A DNA stretch of 24,905 bases. Source: Oscillospiraceae bacterium. Lineage in GTDB: Bacteria > Bacillota > Clostridia > Oscillospirales > Ruminococcaceae. A program made the position numbers and the translations under genes. Positions 1 to 7,513 of this stretch are shown one piece after another. The stretch spans positions 1-24,905 of the forward strand of contig CAAGEZ010000004.1 of the NCBI GenBank assembly GCA_900768995.1, read 5' to 3'. How positions within the stretch are numbered: position 1 is the first letter of the stretch; every line of letters starts with the position of its first letter. Under the pieces are notes generated by a model, which worked only from the letters and a program-made list of their open reading frames with translations, had not been told where the DNA came from and did no database searches.

Positions 1-45
1 AAGATTTCCGATAAAAAGAATAATAACAAAAAGGAAGATGAATAA
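1..45 (+). CDS. 3' end of an upstream gene (partial)
   Basis: Reading frame 1 is open from the first base and gives a 14-residue lysine- and asparagine-rich tail (KISDKKNNNKKEDE) ending in TAA directly before the xylB ATG. The tail contains AAGGAAG, which also acts as the xylB ribosome binding site, so the two genes are probably co-transcribed and translationally coupled. A charged hydrophilic tail of this kind fits many proteins, so the product cannot be identified from these residues. It could also be untranslated leader that happens to be open. Confidence 0.5.
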   Translation, partial: KISDKKNNNKKEDE

Positions 46-1569
46 ATGAAATACGTTATCGGCGTTGACCTTGGAACAAGCGGAACAAAGACCGTTCTTT
101 TTGACGAAAAGGGAAATGTTATCGCTTCAATGACAATAGAATATCCTATGTATCAGCCTCAGAACGGCTATGCTGAGCAGGACCCCGCTGACTGGTACAA
201 TGCTGCTGTGAACACCATTAAGGGTGTTATCGCAAAGAGCGGCGTTTCCGCTGAAAGCATCGTAGGTGTTGGACTTTCAGGACAGATGCACGGACTTGTT
301 ATGCTCGATGAAAACAACGATGTCATCAGAAAGTCTATCATCTGGTGCGACCAGAGAACTGCCGATGAAGTCGAGGAAATGAACGAAAAAATCGGCAGGG
401 AAAAGCTTATCGAGATAACCGCAAACCCTGCTCTCACAGGCTGGACTGCCGCAAAAATCCTCTGGGTAAAGAACAAGGAGCCTGAGAATTATGCAAGATG
501 CCGTCACATTCTTCTCCCAAAGGATTACATAAGATTTATGCTCACAGGCGAGTATGCCACCGAGGTTTCCGATGCATCGGGAATGCAGCTCCTTGATGTT
601 CCTCACCGCTGCTGGAGCAAGGAAGTATGTGACAAGCTTGGTATTGATATGTCGATGCTCGCAAAGGTATATGAATCCTGCGAGGTAACAGGCGTTATTA
701 CCGAAAAAGCAGCTGAGCTTACAGGTCTTAAAGCAGGCACTGTTGTTGTGGGCGGTGCAGGCGATAATGCTGCCGCTGCTGTCGGAACAGGCGTTGTAAC
801 AGACGGCAGGGCTTTCACGACTATCGGTACAAGCGGCGTTGTTTTTGCTCACACCTCAAAGGTTTCCATCGACCCCAAGGGTCGTGTTCATACTTGCTGT
901 GCGGCTGTTCCCGGAGCTTGGCACATAATGGGTGTTACTCAGGGCGCAGGACTTTCCCTCAAGTGGTTCAGAGACAATTTCTGTTCCTCCGAAAAGGAAA
1001 CTGCAAAGTATATGGGTGTTGATGAATACTACCTTATGGACAAGGAAGCCGAGACCGTTCCAATCGGTGCAAACAGACTTCTCTACCTCCCCTATCTTAT
1101 GGGCGAGCGCACACCTCATCTTGACCCCAACGCAAGAGGAATGTTCTTCGGACTTTCAGCTATGCACACCAAGAAAGAAATGCTCAGAGCTGTTATGGAA
1201 GGCGTTGCATACTCCCTCAGAGACTGTGTTGAGATATGCCGTGAAATGGACATCAACGTTTCGGATATGATGGCGTGCGGCGGCGGCGGAAGCTCACCTC
1301 TGTGGAGACAGATGCTTGCTGACCTTTATGCCTGCCCTGTAAAGACAGCTTCCTCTAAGGAAGGCCCTGCGCTTGGCGTGGCTATCCTTGCACTTGTTGG
1401 CGCAGGCGTATATAAGAGCGTTCCCGAAGCCTGCGAGGTCATCTGCGGCGTTGACAAGGTTCAGGAGCCTGTTGCTGAAAATGTTCCCGTTTATGAGAAA
1501 TTCTTCCGCCTTTATGACAAGATATATCCTGCCGTAAAGGAGCAGATGAGCGAGCTTGCGGGACTGTAA
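46..1569 (+). CDS. xylB: Xylulokinase
   Basis: FGGY-family sugar kinase of 507 residues, the usual length for XylB. It phosphorylates D-xylulose to xylulose 5-phosphate with ATP in the cytoplasm, feeding xylose into the pentose phosphate pathway. The N-terminal phosphate loop DLGTSGTK (about residues 8-15), the GQMHGLV segment typical of xylulokinases, and GGAGDNAAAAVG with the presumed catalytic Asp240 are visible. GGGGSSPLWRQMLAD near residue 410 matches the C-terminal FGGY signature. The ATG follows AAGGAAG closely and abuts the stop of the preceding frame. A terminator follows 22 bases after the stop. Assignment to xylulose rather than another pentulose rests on overall similarity. No xylose isomerase gene lies in the window, although one could be just upstream. 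Confidence 0.93.
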   Translation: MKYVIGVDLGTSGTKTVLFDEKGNVIASMTIEYPMYQPQNGYAEQDPADWYNAAVNTIKGVIAKSGVSAESIVGVGLSGQMHGLVMLDENNDVIRKSIIWCDQRTADEVEEMNEKIGREKLIEITANPALTGWTAAKILWVKNKEPENYARCRHILLPKDYIRFMLTGEYATEVSDASGMQLLDVPHRCWSKEVCDKLGIDMSMLAKVYESCEVTGVITEKAAELTGLKAGTVVVGGAGDNAAAAVGTGVVTDGRAFTTIGTSGVVFAHTSKVSIDPKGRVHTCCAAVPGAWHIMGVTQGAGLSLKWFRDNFCSSEKETAKYMGVDEYYLMDKEAETVPIGANRLLYLPYLMGERTPHLDPNARGMFFGLSAMHTKKEMLRAVMEGVAYSLRDCVEICREMDINVSDMMACGGGGSSPLWRQMLADLYACPVKTASSKEGPALGVAILALVGAGVYKSVPEACEVICGVDKVQEPVAENVPVYEKFFRLYDKIYPAVKEQMSELAGL

Positions 1570-1590
1570 AATAATATAAATATGTAAGTA

Positions 1591-1628
1591 AATGCGGACT
1601 GCCTTATCAAAAGACAGCCCGCATTTTT
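1591..1628 (+). terminator. Rho-independent terminator of xylB
   Basis: AATGCGGACTG (1591-1601) pairs with CAGCCCGCATT (1615-1625), an 11-bp stem with one A-C mismatch, followed by a short T run. It sits 22 bases after the xylB stop. Because the next gene is convergent and stops at 1627, the hairpin could serve both strands, but the minus-strand side lacks a good T run. Confidence 0.8.
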
Positions 1629-1959
1629 ATCTTGCCTTGATATCGTGTCCGCCCCTGTTCATCAAAGCGGAAACTACCTTTTTTGCATCTGACGGGCGGC
1701 AGATAATGTCAACCGCCGCAGAAACGCTTACACTTTCGGTCGAATCCGTCACCGCAATGTCCGCAAGGGGAGTGACGGGCTGAAAGCTGCTTGTGTTAAG
1801 GTTTGTAAAAAAGCCCATAGGGGCAAAGCTGCCGTCTCTGTGGATTTTTTGGCGGCGCTCAGTCAGGGACACGTCAAATATGCCCGCTCCAAGGCTTCTC
1901 ACTGCCGAAGCGGCAAATTCAGCATCATCTACAGAGTCAAACTGCGCTGTGATTCTCAT
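1627..1959 (-). CDS. Small protein of unknown function
   Basis: This is a 110-residue protein starting MRITAQFDSVDDAEFA. The chosen ATG has a good GAAAGGA ribosome binding site 9 bases upstream. The longer reading frame reaching to 2232 is rejected because its extension has no such site and a hydrophobic, Asn/Lys/Phe-rich composition typical of AT-rich noncoding DNA. The N-terminus (a beta strand, then a helix with repeated Ala, then GAGIFDVSLTE) resembles a small ferredoxin-like or ACT-like alpha/beta fold, but I do not recognise a family. There is no signal peptide or membrane segment. It is transcribed alone, convergent with xylB and divergent from the prfA operon. Confidence 0.65.
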   Translation of the reverse strand: MRITAQFDSVDDAEFAASAVRSLGAGIFDVSLTERRQKIHRDGSFAPMGFFTNLNTSSFQPVTPLADIAVTDSTESVSVSAAVDIICRPSDAKKVVSALMNRGGHDIKAR

Positions 1960-2121
1960 AGTCTCATATCCTTTCAAAAATCTTTCCGAGATAAAGTTTG
2001 CCCCATGGAACAGGATAATAAACATATCAAAATAATAGTTGTTAAAATAAACAAAAAAGCAAAGCAAATTATATGCAGCTTCTGTATTTTTATGATTATT
2101 CGCAAAATAAACGAAAAAAAG

Positions 2122-2151
2122 TTGCACAACACAGGGTAAATGTGGTATAAT
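2122..2151 (+). promoter_or_regulatory. Sigma-A promoter of the prfA operon
   Basis: TTGCAC (2122-2127), an 18-base spacer and TATAAT (2146-2151) lie 36 bases before the DUF951 start. The rest of the AT-rich gap 1960-2187 holds no other clear feature. A promoter for the minus-strand gene at 1959 is expected there but I see no convincing pair of boxes. Confidence 0.7.
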
Positions 2152-2187
2152 AAATTTAATAATGTGATTTTGTACGGGAGGCAGCTT

Positions 2188-2379
2188 ATGGATATACGTG
2201 TGGGAGACCTGCTTACAATGAAAAAAACGCACCCCTGCGGTTCAAAGCAGATGACTGTTCTGCGCTCGGGGGCTGATTTTAAGCTCAGGTGCACAGGCTG
2301 CGGACACGAATTTATGGTTCCCAGAAGCAAAATTGAAAAGAACATCAAGGCAGTGAGCCGTGATGAAAACGAGGATTGA
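2188..2379 (+). CDS. DUF951 family small protein
   Basis: A 63-residue protein beginning MDIRVGDLLTMKKTHPCGS. The chosen ATG is preceded by GGGAGGC at ideal distance. A longer frame from 2140 begins upstream of and overlaps the promoter, so it is rejected. The product has CG (HPCGS) and CTGCGHEF motifs, a pair of cysteine-containing knuckles as in the DUF951 family of Firmicutes, a compact basic protein likely to bind zinc or nucleic acid. MVPRSKIEKNIK is the typical C-terminal end. It opens the operon, and its stop lies 2 bases before the prfA ATG, so the two are coupled. Its biochemical role is not known to me. Confidence 0.85.
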   Translation: MDIRVGDLLTMKKTHPCGSKQMTVLRSGADFKLRCTGCGHEFMVPRSKIEKNIKAVSRDENED

Positions 2380-2381
2380 CG

Positions 2382-3458
2382 ATGTTTGAGAAACTGAAAC
2401 TGACCGAAGAGCGATTTGAAGAAATAAGCGGGAAGCTCAGCAGCCCCGACGTTATTAGCGACAACGAGCTTTATGCAAAGCTTATGAAGGAATATAAGGC
2501 ACTTACTCCTATAGTTGAAAAGTACAGGGAATACACGGCAGCTGTGAATGATCGTGATGGTGCCAAGGAGCTTCTTGAAGAAAGCGGCAGCGACAAGGAA
2601 ATGAAAGAGCTTGCAAAGGCTGAGCTTGATGATGCCGAGGAGCGTATTTCAGCTGTTTCCGAGGAGCTGAAAATACTTCTTATCCCCAAAGACCCCAATG
2701 ACGAAAAGAACGTCATTATTGAAATTCGTGGCGGTGCAGGCGGCGATGAAGCGTCACTTTTTGCAAATTCACTTTTCAGAATGTATTCGATGTACGGAGA
2801 AGCACGCCGCTGGAAAATAGACATATTAAACGCCAATCCCACGGAGCTTGGGGGCTATAAGGAAATTTCATTCAGCATTGAGGGTGACGGTGCATATTCA
2901 AGGCTCAAATACGAAAGCGGAGTTCACCGTGTGCAGCGAGTTCCCGAGACTGAGTCACAGGGACGTATCCACACATCTACCGTTACGGTGGCTGTTCTTC
3001 CCGAAGCGGACGAGGTTGAGCTTGAAATAAACCCTGCGGACATCAAGACAGATGTTTTCAGAGCATCGGGTGCAGGCGGACAGCACATAAACAAGACCGA
3101 ATCCGCTGTGAGACTTACCCATATCCCCACAGGACTTGTGGTTGAGTGTCAGGACGAGCGAAGCCAGTACAAGAACAAGGACAAGGCGATGAAGATACTC
3201 AGAAGCCGCCTTTTCGACAGGCTCACACAAGAGCAGAATGACAAAATTGCCTCCGACAGGCGTTCTCAGGTTGGCACAGGCAGCCGCTCCGAAAGAATAC
3301 GCACCTATAATTTCCCCGAGGGACGTGTTACAGACCACAGAATAGGTCTTACCATATACAGACTCGAACATATCCTCAATGGCAATATGGACGAAATAAT
3401 CGACGCTCTTGCAACGGCGGATCAGGCTGCAAAGCTTTCCGCACAGGGCGATGAATGA
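2382..3458 (+). CDS. prfA: Peptide chain release factor 1
   Basis: A 358-residue class I release factor that recognises UAA and UAG in the ribosomal A site and triggers hydrolysis of peptidyl-tRNA. The GGQ motif is in GAGGQHINKTESAVR with Gln234, the residue methylated by PrmC in other bacteria. The codon-recognition tripeptide is PET at 188-190 (RVPETESQGR), the PxT form that marks RF1, not the SPF of RF2. The start is the ATG at 2382, 6 bases after GAGGA. An in-frame TTG two codons earlier is less well placed. The gene is second in a six-gene operon. The usual neighbour prmC is absent between prfA and the Sua5 gene. Confidence 0.97.
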   Translation: MFEKLKLTEERFEEISGKLSSPDVISDNELYAKLMKEYKALTPIVEKYREYTAAVNDRDGAKELLEESGSDKEMKELAKAELDDAEERISAVSEELKILLIPKDPNDEKNVIIEIRGGAGGDEASLFANSLFRMYSMYGEARRWKIDILNANPTELGGYKEISFSIEGDGAYSRLKYESGVHRVQRVPETESQGRIHTSTVTVAVLPEADEVELEINPADIKTDVFRASGAGGQHINKTESAVRLTHIPTGLVVECQDERSQYKNKDKAMKILRSRLFDRLTQEQNDKIASDRRSQVGTGSRSERIRTYNFPEGRVTDHRIGLTIYRLEHILNGNMDEIIDALATADQAAKLSAQGDE

Positions 3459-3478
3459 GCAAGGAATGAGCAATAACT

Positions 3479-4504
3479 ATGAATTACGATACACAAATGC
3501 TTTCATCTTCCGATGAAGATATTGACAAAGCGGCAAAGCTGCTCCGTGAGGGCGGGGTCGTGGGAATACCAACTGAGACCGTTTACGGCCTTGCCGCTGA
3601 TGCACAGAACAGCAGTGCAGTTTCGGAAATATTCAAGGCAAAGGGCAGACCACAGGACAATCCTCTTATCGTACATATCGGCGAGTTTTCCGACATATAT
3701 AAATATGTGACCGAAATTCCCGAAAATGCATTGAAGCTGGCAGAAGCGTTCTGGCCGGGACCGCTCACAATGGTGCTGCCCAAAAAGGACATCATTCCTA
3801 TGACCACAAGCGGCGGGCTTGATACCGTTGGCATTCGCTTTCCCATTCACCCCGTGGCAAGAGAAATAATCAGGCGTAGCGGCTGCGCTCTTGCAGCTCC
3901 CTCCGCCAATCTTTCGGGAAGCCCAAGCCCCACCACCGCAATGCACGTTTATAAGGATATGAACGGCAGGATACCTGCTATCGTTGACGGCGGCGACTGT
4001 GCTGTAGGCGTTGAATCCACAGTTGTCTCATTTGACAGCGACGGAAAGGTAAGACTTCTTCGCCCCGGTTTTGTGTCCCTTGAAGATATAAAGGGTGTTG
4101 TTGGCGAGGAAAATGCGCTTTGTGCAAAGGGAGTTACCGAAAAAATTTCCGACGGCGAAAGGGTGCTTTCTCCGGGAATGAAGTACAAGCACTATTCTCC
4201 CAAGGCGAATGTCACGATTCTCTGCGGCGATATGGAGAAGTTCACGGAATATGTTTCGGAGCATAACGGTGAAAAGGTCTGCTCAATGATTTTTGATTCC
4301 GATGCAAAGGATTTTCCCTATGCATATATCGCTTACGGCGACACCTCCGAGAAGCAGGCGAAAAAGCTTTTTGCCGTTCTCAGGAGCATTGACGATATGG
4401 GCATCGAGCAGGTATATGCAAGATGTCCCGCACAGACAGGCGTCGGACTTGCAGTTTACAACCGACTGCTCAGAGCCGCAGGATTTGAGGTGATCAACCT
4501 TTGA
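3479..4504 (+). CDS. L-threonylcarbamoyladenylate synthase, Sua5 type
   Basis: Makes threonylcarbamoyl-AMP from threonine, bicarbonate and ATP, the first step of t6A formation at position 37 of ANN-decoding tRNAs, in the cytoplasm. At 341 residues it is the two-domain Sua5 (YwlC) form, not the short TsaC form. The YrdC/TsaC domain spans about 10-200 with VGIPTETVYGLAADA (28-42), KAKGRPQDNPL (53-63) and PSANLSG (141-147). The linker SPGMKYKHYSP (231-241) is the Sua5 signature, and a C-terminal Sua5 domain follows. AAGGA lies 13 bases upstream of the ATG, a slightly long distance. The stop overlaps the coaE start by 4 bases. Partner t6A genes (tsaB, tsaD, tsaE) are not in this window. Confidence 0.95.
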   Translation: MNYDTQMLSSSDEDIDKAAKLLREGGVVGIPTETVYGLAADAQNSSAVSEIFKAKGRPQDNPLIVHIGEFSDIYKYVTEIPENALKLAEAFWPGPLTMVLPKKDIIPMTTSGGLDTVGIRFPIHPVAREIIRRSGCALAAPSANLSGSPSPTTAMHVYKDMNGRIPAIVDGGDCAVGVESTVVSFDSDGKVRLLRPGFVSLEDIKGVVGEENALCAKGVTEKISDGERVLSPGMKYKHYSPKANVTILCGDMEKFTEYVSEHNGEKVCSMIFDSDAKDFPYAYIAYGDTSEKQAKKLFAVLRSIDDMGIEQVYARCPAQTGVGLAVYNRLLRAAGFEVINL

Positions 4505-5133
4505 ACTGCACACGTGCAAGGGTGATCGGTCTTACGGGACAGAGCGGTGCGGGAAAGACGACTGTGAGCCGTGTGTTTTCACAGAACGGCTTTGCGGTAA
4601 TTGATGCGGACATCATTTCAAGAGAGGTCACCGAAAAGGGTCAGCCCTGTCTTACGGAGCTTTCCGAGGCTTTCGGCAGCGACATCATAAATTCCGACGG
4701 CATTCTCAACAGAAAGCGTCTCGGCAGCATTGTTTTTTCTGACAGAGAAAAGCTCAGACAGCTAAACGGTATAATCTATCCCTACATAATCTACAGGATA
4801 ATCAGCCGCATAGACGAGCTTTCCGAGGAGGGGAGAGAACTTATACTGCTTGATGCCCCTACGCTTTTTGAGGCCAATGCAGATGACCTGTGCGACCTTA
4901 TAATCAGCGTCACAGCCGATGAAAGCATCAGAATGAGCAGGATAATCGCCCGTGACAATATCACCCCCGAAGCGGCAAAAAAGCGTTTTGAATCCCAGTA
5001 TTCGGAGCATTTTTTTGTGAACCATTCGGATTTTGTTATAATCAACAATAAAACTCCCGACGTTCTCGCCGCCAAGGCTGAGGAGGTCGCAGGCAAGATC
5101 AAGGAGTATTATAATGCCAAAGCAAATGGATAA
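4501..5133 (+). CDS. coaE: Dephospho-CoA kinase
   Basis: Phosphorylates the 3'-hydroxyl of dephospho-CoA with ATP, the last step of coenzyme A synthesis. The protein has 210 residues, usual for CoaE. The P-loop GQSGAGKT is at 13-20, DADIISREV follows as in other CoaE proteins, and LDAPTLFEA corresponds to the conserved LxxPLLFE segment. The start is TTG at 4501, overlapping the sua5 stop in a TTGA arrangement. GAGGTGA at 8-base spacing supports it over an in-frame GTG at 4522. The 3' end overlaps the next gene by 20 bases, so translation of the two is probably coupled. Confidence 0.93.
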   Translation: MNCTRARVIGLTGQSGAGKTTVSRVFSQNGFAVIDADIISREVTEKGQPCLTELSEAFGSDIINSDGILNRKRLGSIVFSDREKLRQLNGIIYPYIIYRIISRIDELSEEGRELILLDAPTLFEANADDLCDLIISVTADESIRMSRIIARDNITPEAAKKRFESQYSEHFFVNHSDFVIINNKTPDVLAAKAEEVAGKIKEYYNAKANG

Positions 5134-5701
5134 AGCCATACGCAGGAAAAAGAGAAGAAATCCGCTTCCTGCGATACTGCTTGTAATTCTGCTGGGGCTT
5201 GGGATATACAAGGCTCCCGACCTTTGCAGGGATTACATTTATCCTCATAAATACAGCGAATATGTTGAACGATATTCAGCCAAGTATCATATGGACAAGA
5301 ACTTCGTTTATGCTGTGATAAAGACCGAAAGCAACTTTGACCCCTCGGCGGAGTCAGATGTAGGAGCAAGAGGTCTTATGCAGCTTATGGAGGACGCATA
5401 TGACTGGGTGGGCTATCGTATGGAGGACGGCAGAGAGATAAGCTATGACCATATGTTCGTGCCCGAATACAACATCGAGTACGGAACATATCTCCTGATG
5501 CTCCTGTATGACGAATACGGGAACTTCGAGACCACCCTTGCGGCGTATCATTCGGGCAGGGGAAATGTGAACAAGTGGCTTGAAAACAGCGAATATTCCT
5601 CAGACGGAAAGACGCTTGACAACATACCCTCAGCCGCAACAAAACATTATGTAGAAAAGGTTATGAGTGCATATTCCGCATATAATAACCTGTATAAATA
5701 A
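5114..5701 (+). CDS. Membrane-anchored lytic transglycosylase (SLT domain)
   Basis: A 195-residue murein hydrolase of the Slt70/MltE-like fold that cleaves between MurNAc and GlcNAc with formation of a 1,6-anhydro end. A very basic N-terminus (RRKKRR) precedes one membrane segment at about 17-32, so the domain faces the wall from a membrane anchor. The SLT motifs are VYAVIKTESNFDP with catalytic Glu72, ARGLMQLM, and AYHSGRGNV, where most relatives read AYNAGPGNV. AAGGAG lies 7 bases before the ATG, inside the coaE gene. Its place between CoA and peptidase genes suggests co-expression more than a shared pathway. Confidence 0.9.
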   Translation: MPKQMDKAIRRKKRRNPLPAILLVILLGLGIYKAPDLCRDYIYPHKYSEYVERYSAKYHMDKNFVYAVIKTESNFDPSAESDVGARGLMQLMEDAYDWVGYRMEDGREISYDHMFVPEYNIEYGTYLLMLLYDEYGNFETTLAAYHSGRGNVNKWLENSEYSSDGKTLDNIPSAATKHYVEKVMSAYSAYNNLYK

Positions 5702-5722
5702 ATCTGAAAGGAAGTAATTTTA

Positions 5723-7129
5723 ATGGAAAAGGAAAAATCCGCAGCAAAGCTTCTTCAGGAAAAGCTTTGCATTCAGAGAAAAAACGGTGTTCTCAGGACT
5801 TCTGAAGAGGATATGAAGCTCTGCGATGAATACTGCGAAAGCTACAAGAGCTTTATGAATACCGCAAAGATCGAGAGAGAAGCCGTAGAATTTGCGGAAG
5901 CAGCCGCAGTTAAGGCTGGCTACAAGCCCTTTGAGAAGAATATGTCACTTAAAGCAGGCGACAAGGTGTATTATGTTAACCGCAAAAAGGCAGTTATCCT
6001 TGCTGTGATCGGCAAGGAGCCTGTGGCAAACGGCGTTCATATTGCTGCCGCACACATTGATTCCCCTCGTCTTGACCTTAAGCAGAATCCTCTTTATGAG
6101 AATGATGAGACCGCATATTTCAAGACCCATTATTACGGCGGCATCAAGAAATATCAGTGGGGAACTATCCCCCTCGCTCTTCACGGCGTTATCGTCAAGG
6201 CTGACGGCACTTCCGTAAGAGTAAACATTGGCGAAGATGAAAACGACCCTGTTTTCTGCGTTACTGACCTTCTTCCTCATCTTGCACAGGAGCAGATGAA
6301 GCGCAGTGCAGGGGAGATACTCAAAGGCGAGGAGCTTAATATCCTCATCGGCTCCCGTCCTTTCAGAGATGATGACGTGAGCGAAAAGGTTAAGCTCAAT
6401 ATCATCGCTATTCTTAATGAAAAGTACGGAATCACAGAAGCCGATTTCGTATCCGCAGAGCTTGAAGCCGTTCCCGCTCTCAAGGCAAAGGATATCGGCT
6501 TTGACAGAAGTATGATCGGCGCATACGGTCACGATGACAAGGTTTGCGCATACACTGCTCTTACCGCTCTTCTTGACTGCAAGGATATCCCTCAAAAAAC
6601 CGCAGTTGTTGTCCTCACCGACAAGGAGGAGACTGGCTCTGACGGCAATACGGGACTTCGTTCCTCTTATCTCAAATTCTTCATCTATGATCTGGCAGAG
6701 TGCTTTGGCTGCGACGGCAGAACTGTTCTCAGCCGTTCCGAGTGCCTCTCCGCAGACGTAAATGCAGCCTTTGACCCCACATTCCCCGATGTTGTTGAGC
6801 GCAGAAATGCAGCATTCATTAACTATGGCGTTGTTGTTACAAAGTTCACAGGTTCAAGAGGAAAGTCGGGCACATCTGACGCTTCCGCTGAATTTGTGGG
6901 CAGAGTAAGAAAGCTTATGGATGACAACAATGTTGTATGGCAGACAGGCGAGCTTGGCAAGGTTGATCTCGGCGGCGGCGGAACAGTTGCGGCATACATC
7001 GCTAACCTGAATGTTGATACAATTGACGTGGGCGTTCCCGTTCTTTGTATGCACGCTCCCTATGAGGTCGTTTCAAAGCTTGATGTTTATATGACATACA
7101 AGGCTTTTGTAAGCTTCCTTTCCGAATAA
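5723..7129 (+). CDS. M18 family zinc aminopeptidase
   Basis: A 468-residue cytoplasmic metallo-aminopeptidase of the M18 (aspartyl aminopeptidase/ApeA) family, which trims N-terminal residues from peptides using two metal ions. Likely metal ligands and catalytic residues can be placed: HIDSPR with His111, GHDDK with Asp271, KEETGS with Glu302-Glu303, LSADVNAAFDP with Asp345, and MHAPYEV with His444. The length is normal. GAAAGGAAG precedes the ATG. It is the last gene of the prfA operon, 21 bases after the transglycosylase. No ordinary terminator follows. A large hairpin at 7136-7206 starts 6 bases after the stop. Substrate preference (acidic or other residues) cannot be told from sequence alone. 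Confidence 0.92.
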   Translation: MEKEKSAAKLLQEKLCIQRKNGVLRTSEEDMKLCDEYCESYKSFMNTAKIEREAVEFAEAAAVKAGYKPFEKNMSLKAGDKVYYVNRKKAVILAVIGKEPVANGVHIAAAHIDSPRLDLKQNPLYENDETAYFKTHYYGGIKKYQWGTIPLALHGVIVKADGTSVRVNIGEDENDPVFCVTDLLPHLAQEQMKRSAGEILKGEELNILIGSRPFRDDDVSEKVKLNIIAILNEKYGITEADFVSAELEAVPALKAKDIGFDRSMIGAYGHDDKVCAYTALTALLDCKDIPQKTAVVVLTDKEETGSDGNTGLRSSYLKFFIYDLAECFGCDGRTVLSRSECLSADVNAAFDPTFPDVVERRNAAFINYGVVVTKFTGSRGKSGTSDASAEFVGRVRKLMDDNNVVWQTGELGKVDLGGGGTVAAYIANLNVDTIDVGVPVLCMHAPYEVVSKLDVYMTYKAFVSFLSE

Positions 7130-7135
7130 TATTAT

Positions 7136-7206
7136 CTTTTTGACATATGGCGGTGTGCTTTTCGGCGCATCGCCTGAATGTGTCAGAGTAAAAATATGTC
7201 AAAAAG
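7136..7206. repeat. Long interrupted inverted repeat with two alternative pairings
   Basis: A perfect 13-base inverted repeat, CTTTTTGACATAT (7136-7148) and ATATGTCAAAAAG (7194-7206), encloses a second stem, GGCGGTGTGC (7149-7158) with GCGCATCGCC (7165-7174), 10 pairs with two G-T. The left arm TGACATAT can instead pair with ATGTGTCA (7179-7186), forming a nearly continuous helix with only a 3-base bulge. No T run follows, so it is not a standard terminator. It lies between the aminopeptidase stop and the tRNA promoter, whose -35 box begins 4 bases after it. It might be a 3'-end stabiliser, an operator or a miniature-element remnant. Confidence 0.7.
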
Positions 7207-7209
7207 TGC

Positions 7210-7238
7210 TTGACAAGAAAACCTTAATATGTTAAAAT
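7210..7238 (+). promoter_or_regulatory. Promoter of tRNA-Leu
   Basis: TTGACA (7210-7215), 17 bases, TAAAAT (7233-7238) is a near-perfect sigma-A promoter. The first tRNA base is 15 bases beyond the -10 box, leaving only a short 5' leader for RNase P to remove. Confidence 0.88.
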
Positions 7239-7252
7239 ATAAATATTCTTAT

Positions 7253-7339
7253 GCCGGTATGATGGAATTGGCAGACGTGACGGACTCAAAATCCATTGGG
7301 CTAACCCCCGTGTCGGTTCGACCCCGACTACCGGCACCA
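7253..7339 (+). tRNA. tRNA-Leu (anticodon CAA)
   Basis: Class II tRNA with acceptor stem GCCGGTA (7253-7259) and TACCGGC (7329-7335), discriminator A7336 and encoded CCA (7337-7339). The T arm is GTCGG TTCGACC CCGAC. The long variable arm is GGG CTAA CCC. The D arm is ATG..CGT with GG in the loop. The anticodon CAA at 7287-7289 reads UUG. The anticodon stem ACGGA/TCCAT holds one C7281-A7295 mismatch (positions 28 and 42). The gene stands alone with its own promoter and terminator. Confidence 0.96.
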
Positions 7340-7340
7340 T

Positions 7341-7379
7341 CCCTCAGATGACGTATCTGCGTCATTTGGGGGCTTTTTT
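7341..7379 (+). terminator. Terminator of tRNA-Leu
   Basis: CCCTCAGATGACG (7341-7353) pairs with CGTCATTTGGGGG (7360-7372), 13 pairs including two G-T, with a 6-base loop and a run of six T after one C. It starts one base after the encoded CCA. Confidence 0.92.
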
Positions 7380-7434
7380 ATTTTATTCTGTATGTTAATA
7401 ATTATAAATAAATTGTAAAATATCCAAAAAAACC

Positions 7435-7465
7435 TTGACTTGGAGTTAACTTCAAGTGATACAAT
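7435..7465 (+). promoter_or_regulatory. MerR/AdhR-type promoter with operator palindrome
   Basis: TTGACT (7435-7440) and TACAAT (7460-7465) are separated by 19 bases, the overlong spacer typical of promoters activated by MerR-family proteins through DNA distortion. Between and across them lies a 20-base palindrome, ACTTGGAGTT / AACTTCAAGT (7438-7457), with a single mismatch between half-sites and centred in the spacer. It resembles the operators I know for AdhR/NmlR regulators. It drives the broken reductase gene, merR and the DXS-like gene, so the MerR protein at 7846 is the likely regulator, acting on its own operon. Confidence 0.82.
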
Positions 7466-7513
7466 ATTTATGAAAGCAGAACACTGTGACATTTCACGAA
7501 AGGACGATAGAAA

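Noticed and set aside
5945..6595. Open frame of 216 codons on the minus strand
   Set aside because: Shadow inside the M18 aminopeptidase gene, which has all its metal-site motifs.
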